Assembly: GCF_002262885.1 (NCBI RefSeq)
Contig: NZ_NKYF01000001.1
Span: 248,001 to 312,000, forward strand
Length of the DNA stretch: 64,000 nucleotides
From: Pseudonocardia sp. MH-G8
Lineage (GTDB): Bacteria > Actinomycetota > Actinomycetes > Mycobacteriales > Pseudonocardiaceae
Reading direction: 5' to 3'
Shown here one piece after another: positions 60,741 to 64,000 of this stretch; position 1 is the stretch's first letter; each line of letters opens with the position of its first letter. The notes under the pieces were generated by a model. It was not told where the DNA came from. It was given only the letters and a program-made list of their open reading frames with translations, and searched no databases. The position numbers were made by a program, and so were the translations under genes.

Positions 60741-62333
60741 TCACTGGTAGAGCCGGATGCTCGTCGGCACCACGAACAGACCGACGGTCTGCAACGTGGC
60801 CTTCGAGGTGTAGAAGGGCCGGGTGCCGGCCGAGATCGGCAGCACGTCCACCCGCTCGAGAAGCGCCTGGTGCGCCTGTGTCCAGAGGCTGCAGGCCTCG
60901 GCGCCGGACGCAGCCAGCGCCTGCGCCGACAGCGACTCGAAGTCCGGGTTCGCGATGCCACCGGTGTTGCGGCCGCCCTCCGCGGGCGAGGGCCCGCCGT
61001 AGTAGGCGGTCAGCATGAACGGGAACTCGAGGTTGATCCCGCTGTAGTAGGCGTCGAAGTCCTGCGTGGTGTACAGCGCCTCGAGGAACGCCGCCTGTGT
61101 GAGGCCCGTGAGCTCGGTTCCGATGCCGACCGCCCTGAGCTGCTGGCCGATCAGCTCGACCGCCGACACCGTCTGCGGAGCGCCGACCTGGTAGATCAGC
61201 TTCGCTGACAGCTTCTCGCCGTCCTTCTCCCGGACGCCGTCGGCGCCCATGGCGTAACCCGCGGCGTCGAGGGCCTGGGTGGCCGCGGCCGGGTCGAACG
61301 CCGGGAGCGAGCCGGTGGTCTCGTCACCGGGGCAGGTGACCGGCGCCTCGGTCATCATGTTCGTGGCGACGGTGCCGGTTCCGGCGGTGCCGACCTGGGT
61401 GATCTGACCACGGTCGAGCGCCGCGGCCATGGCCTGCCGGACCGCCGGGTCGGCGAACACGCGCTCCGGCGCCTCGTTGAGGTTCATCTCGCCGACCATG
61501 ACGGGGATGTCGAACCGCTGCAGCGACGTGGTGGCGTCGAGGCGCGACCGGTCGGGACCAGTGATCTGCGCGGCGTTGACCTGGCCGGAGACCAGCTGGT
61601 TCGCCGAGGTCGACTCGTTCTGGACGAAGGCGATCCTGACGGTCTTCGGGCTGCCGTCCGCGGAGTTGGTGGCACCGTCGGCGCCCCACGCGTACCCGGG
61701 CCGGGCCTCGAGCGTGTAATGGTCGCCGGGCACGTACTCGGTCACCGTGTACGGGCCGGTGCCGTTCGAGTCGTGCTCGATCGAGTCGGCGTCCTCCAGC
61801 CCGCCGGGGCAGACGATGGGGAGCGAGCCCGCACCCTCGAGCAGCATGCCGAAGGCCGTCTCCGTGGAGATGGTGAACGTGTTCGCCGCGTCGTCCGCGG
61901 ACACCGTGTACGGCACCGGGACGGTCAGGCTGATCCACGGCGAGAGGGTCGCCGGGTCCTTGATGTAGTTGAAGTCCGCAGCCACGTCGCTCGGCTTCAG
62001 CGCGGTGCCGTCCTCGCACGTCACGCCCTGGCGCAGGGTGTAGGTGACGGAGTTCGGCGTGACCTGCCAGTCGGTGGCCAGCTGCGGGACGGTCGTCCCG
62101 TCCGGGTTCCGCGCGACGAGCGTGTCGTAGCCGAAGGCGAAGATCTGGCGGTTGGTACCGCCCGTGGTCTTGTAGGGGTTGATCGTCCCGGGATCGGTGC
62201 CGAGGTTCATCGTGAACGTGCCACCGTTGAGCGGGGCGCCGCCGGGACCCGCGTTCCCGCCGCCCCCGCCGCAGGAGCTCAGCAGGACCGAGATCGCCGC
62301 GATCGCGACTGCGATCGGGTACTTCCGCTTCAT
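60741..62333 (-). CDS. ABC solute-binding lipoprotein (SBP family 5)
   Basis: A 530-residue binding lipoprotein; the signal peptide ends in VLLSSC. Family 5 features include TFTMNLGTDPGTINPYKTTGG, VTYTLRQGVTCEDGTALKPSDVAADF and LDRGQITQVG. Start ATG with GGTGGA upstream. First gene of the four-gene importer operon; its promoter region is shared with the divergent RraA-like gene and holds four AGTTTCGA/CCGAAACT copies. Ligand unknown. Confidence 0.92.
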   Translation of the reverse strand: MKRKYPIAVAIAAISVLLSSCGGGGGNAGPGGAPLNGGTFTMNLGTDPGTINPYKTTGGTNRQIFAFGYDTLVARNPDGTTVPQLATDWQVTPNSVTYTLRQGVTCEDGTALKPSDVAADFNYIKDPATLSPWISLTVPVPYTVSADDAANTFTISTETAFGMLLEGAGSLPIVCPGGLEDADSIEHDSNGTGPYTVTEYVPGDHYTLEARPGYAWGADGATNSADGSPKTVRIAFVQNESTSANQLVSGQVNAAQITGPDRSRLDATTSLQRFDIPVMVGEMNLNEAPERVFADPAVRQAMAAALDRGQITQVGTAGTGTVATNMMTEAPVTCPGDETTGSLPAFDPAAATQALDAAGYAMGADGVREKDGEKLSAKLIYQVGAPQTVSAVELIGQQLRAVGIGTELTGLTQAAFLEALYTTQDFDAYYSGINLEFPFMLTAYYGGPSPAEGGRNTGGIANPDFESLSAQALAASGAEACSLWTQAHQALLERVDVLPISAGTRPFYTSKATLQTVGLFVVPTSIRLYQ

Positions 62334-62480
62334 TGCGATCCACCTTCAGGACGGGAGGAAGCGTCGTCCGTGTCGTTGCGCGTGACGAGCCGCGCGGTGC
62401 GACACACGACTCGCGCCGGGGGTGCGGTTCACACATCCACCGAGGTCCGCAGCGGGTTCACCACGAACTTCGTGAGCATC

Positions 62481-62509
62481 AGTTTCGAACGACTCGGGTT
62501 GAGTTTCGA
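62481..62509. promoter_or_regulatory. Two AGTTTCGA repeats 21 bases apart
   Basis: Copies at 62481-62488 and 62502-62509, spaced by 21 bases (two helical turns), upstream of the importer operon. The flanks also match partly (CGGGT/CGGGC follow), so this looks like a 21-base tandem. Candidate sites for the LacI-family regulator. Confidence 0.5.
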
Positions 62510-62707
62510 CACCGGTCGGGCTAAGTTACGACGGCGCCAACTCCCCGTCAAGTCGTGCAGATGCGGAGCGCTCGGGAGGCGAACCCCCCGGTGACCGCCT
62601 GGGCACGCAGGGTCCGCCCCGCTCCAGGACAACCCGTGGATCGGGGCGACACGAGGAGACTCGGCCGAGCAGGGCTCGCACGAACCGACCGACAACGTAA
62701 CCGTTCC

Positions 62708-62760
62708 CCGAAACTGCGCCGAAACTCTACCGAGAAACGGCCTACGTTACCGAATTCGGT
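62708..62760. promoter_or_regulatory. CCGAAACT repeats and palindrome ACCGAATTCGGT
   Basis: CCGAAACT at 62708-62715 and 62719-62726 are 11 bases apart, one helical turn. The 12-base perfect palindrome follows at 62749-62760, about 90 bases before the RraA-like gene. Candidate operator and promoter-proximal elements of the divergent gene. Confidence 0.45.
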
Positions 62761-62851
62761 TCGCGGACAATCCGGCAGGTGGCGGGACGCGCCCCTCGGG
62801 CAGCGGGCCGGCAGGCACACCGTCGACGAAGACTGGAAGAGAGACACCGAC

Positions 62852-63613
62852 GTGGTTGAGACTCACGACATCGTTCGCCCGCCCAAGGAGCTCGTGGACG
62901 GGCTGGCCGCGATCGGCAGCGCGACCGCCAGCAGCGAGCTCAACAAGCTCGGCGTCCGCAGCGCCCACATCCGCGGGCCGGTCTCCTTCACGGCCGGTAT
63001 CTCGGTGGCCGGCCCGGCGTTGACGCTGCAGTTCATGCCCAAGCGCGAGGACCTCTACCCGGTCGACGAGTACGCCGAGCCGGAGAAGCAGCTGCACCGA
63101 CACGTCATGTACCACACCCAGCCCGGGGACATGATCGTCGTCGACGCACGCGGCGACATGGCCAGCGGTGTCTTCGGGGAGATGATGCTGACCTACTTCA
63201 AGGGCCGAGGGGGCCGTGGGGTGATCGTCGACGGGTGCATCCGCGACATCGGCAAGGCCCGCGGCCTGGGTCTGGGCCTGTGGCTGCGCGGGGCCACCCC
63301 GAACTTCCACTCGCAGACCGACATCTTCCCGACCGCGGTGAACGTGCCCGTCGCGTGCGGCAACACGGTGGTGGAGCCCGGAGACATCGTCGTGGCCGAC
63401 GACGACGGCGCGGTGGTCGTTCCGATCAAGCTCGCACCGGCGCTGCTGACGGCGGCCAGTGAGCACGCGGAGTGGGAGGAGTTCTCCCGCATCCGGCTCG
63501 AGCAGGGCGGGGACATGCGCCGCTACTACCCGCTCTCCGCGGAGGCCCGCCCGGAGTACGAGGAGTGGCTCGCCGCGCAAGCGGGCAGCGCCGCCACCGG
63601 CCACGGCGTGTGA
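62852..63613 (+). CDS. RraA-like/HMG-aldolase-family protein
   Basis: A 253-residue protein of the RraA/HMG-CHA aldolase family. It contains TASSELNKLGVRSAHIRGPVSF-type N-terminus, GDMIVVDARGDMASGVFGEMM, and the metal/substrate loop GGRGVIVDGCIRDIG, where the GxxD and RD residues of class II pyruvate aldolases are present. It may retro-aldol cleave a 2-keto acid to pyruvate. I chose the GTG at 62852 (MVETHDIVRPP) with a GGAAGAGAG site; longer frames upstream are probably not translated. Eleven bases before the enolase-superfamily gene. Confidence 0.88.
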   Translation: MVETHDIVRPPKELVDGLAAIGSATASSELNKLGVRSAHIRGPVSFTAGISVAGPALTLQFMPKREDLYPVDEYAEPEKQLHRHVMYHTQPGDMIVVDARGDMASGVFGEMMLTYFKGRGGRGVIVDGCIRDIGKARGLGLGLWLRGATPNFHSQTDIFPTAVNVPVACGNTVVEPGDIVVADDDGAVVVPIKLAPALLTAASEHAEWEEFSRIRLEQGGDMRRYYPLSAEARPEYEEWLAAQAGSAATGHGV

Positions 63614-63623
63614 GGCCGGCCCG

Positions 63624-64000
63624 ATGAAGATCACCGAACTGGTTCCGTGGCTGATCCGGTCCGCGGGCTCCTACTGGGGAGAGTTCCTGTTCGTGCAGGT
63701 GCGCACGGACGAGGGGATCTCCGGATGGGGCGAGATCACCACCACCACCCCGACGGCCAACCGCGGGATCGCGGCCATGGTGCGGCAGCTGAACGACCTG
63801 GTCGTCGGCGACGACGCCACCAGGATCGAGGACACCTGGAACAAGGTGTTCCGCGCGTTCACCTACATGGGCAGCCGCGGCGCGGGCACGAACGTGACCA
63901 GCGCGCTCGACATCGCGCTGTGGGACATCCGCGGCAAGGCCCTCGGCCTGCCCGTCTGCGACCTGCTCGGCGGCCGCGTACGAGAGGACCTCCTCCTCTA
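63624..64000 (+). CDS. Mandelate racemase/muconate lactonizing enzyme family protein (5' part)
   Basis: The first ~125 codons of an enolase-superfamily enzyme, cut by the right edge. The N-terminal capping domain is plain: KITELVPWLIRS, FVQVRTDEGISGWGEITT, and the start of the barrel ALDIALWDIRGKALGLPVCDLLGGRVR. These enzymes dehydrate sugar acids or racemise hydroxy acids, which fits the dehydrogenase-lactonase-aldolase genes nearby. The catalytic residues lie outside the window, so the subgroup cannot be set. Confidence 0.92.
   Translation, partial: MKITELVPWLIRSAGSYWGEFLFVQVRTDEGISGWGEITTTTPTANRGIAAMVRQLNDLVVGDDATRIEDTWNKVFRAFTYMGSRGAGTNVTSALDIALWDIRGKALGLPVCDLLGGRVREDLLL

Larger units (their letters stand above)
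62334..62851. other. Divergent regulatory region with repeated AGTTTCG motifs
   Basis: A 518-base interval between the binding-protein gene and the RraA-like gene. It carries two AGTTTCGA copies, two CCGAAACT copies and the palindrome ACCGAATTCGGT (62749-62760). No gene was found. Confidence 0.6.

Noticed and set aside
1..64000. tRNA, rRNA, CRISPR or riboswitch elements
   Set aside because: Read on both strands by eye, with no convincing TPsiC-type sequence, repeat-spacer array or known riboswitch core. A covariance-model search would be needed to exclude small RNAs.

Overview
The window is very G+C-rich DNA with GTG starts, four-base start/stop overlaps (GTGA, ATGA) and long antisense open frames. 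It is chromosomal DNA of an actinomycete. The gene types and a stem-loop repeat downstream of the MFS gene suggest Pseudonocardiaceae, but the genus is a guess from reading alone.

Layout. (1) 1-5.4 kb: the end of an ABC exporter/response-regulator operon, a GNAT acetyltransferase divergent from a MocR-type regulator, and a methyltransferase. (2) 5.5-30.9 kb: a nonribosomal metallophore cluster. The minus-strand arm encodes an aryl-acid AMP ligase, a DegT-type aminotransferase and a tautomerase. The plus-strand arm encodes two NRPSs (ArCP-Cy-A-T-Cy-A-T and docking-Cy-A(MT)-T-TE), a saccharopine-dehydrogenase-like reductase, and a thiazolinyl imide reductase fused to a methyltransferase. A convergent P450 follows, then an operon of type II thioesterase, methyltransferase, two ABC half-transporters and another methyltransferase. 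Gene order and content match what I recall of the coelibactin (putative zincophore) cluster of Streptomyces coelicolor. (3) 31.3-35.9 kb: a compact cassette of P-loop kinase, DnaQ-like exonuclease and radical SAM protein, divergent from an XRE-TPR regulator and a 2H phosphoesterase. (4) 36-45 kb: a peptide/nickel/opine-type ABC importer with a fused double ATPase, an MFS exporter, and an operon of a luciferase-like monooxygenase and a sarcosine-oxidase-like flavoprotein. (5) 45.4-49 kb: a glycine betaine/choline-type ABC importer. (6) 49.3-64 kb: a DedA-like protein, a GlcG/HbpS-like protein, an epimerase, and a sugar-acid-type catabolic locus (alcohol dehydrogenase, SDR, SMP-30 lactonase, LacI regulator, oligopeptide-type ABC transporter with a permease-ATPase fusion, RraA-like aldolase, enolase-superfamily enzyme cut by the right edge).

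How it fits together. Three similar Zur-like boxes (8716-8730, 40887-40901, 44730-44747) lie before the NRPS genes, between the importer and the MFS gene, and before the monooxygenase operon. This suggests one zinc-responsive regulon for synthesis, export and uptake of a thiazoline metallophore, interrupted by the 31-36 kb cassette. An octamer AGTTTCGA recurs in the two intergenic regions flanking the catabolic genes and is a candidate operator for the LacI-type regulator. No tRNA, rRNA, CRISPR array or insertion sequence was seen.
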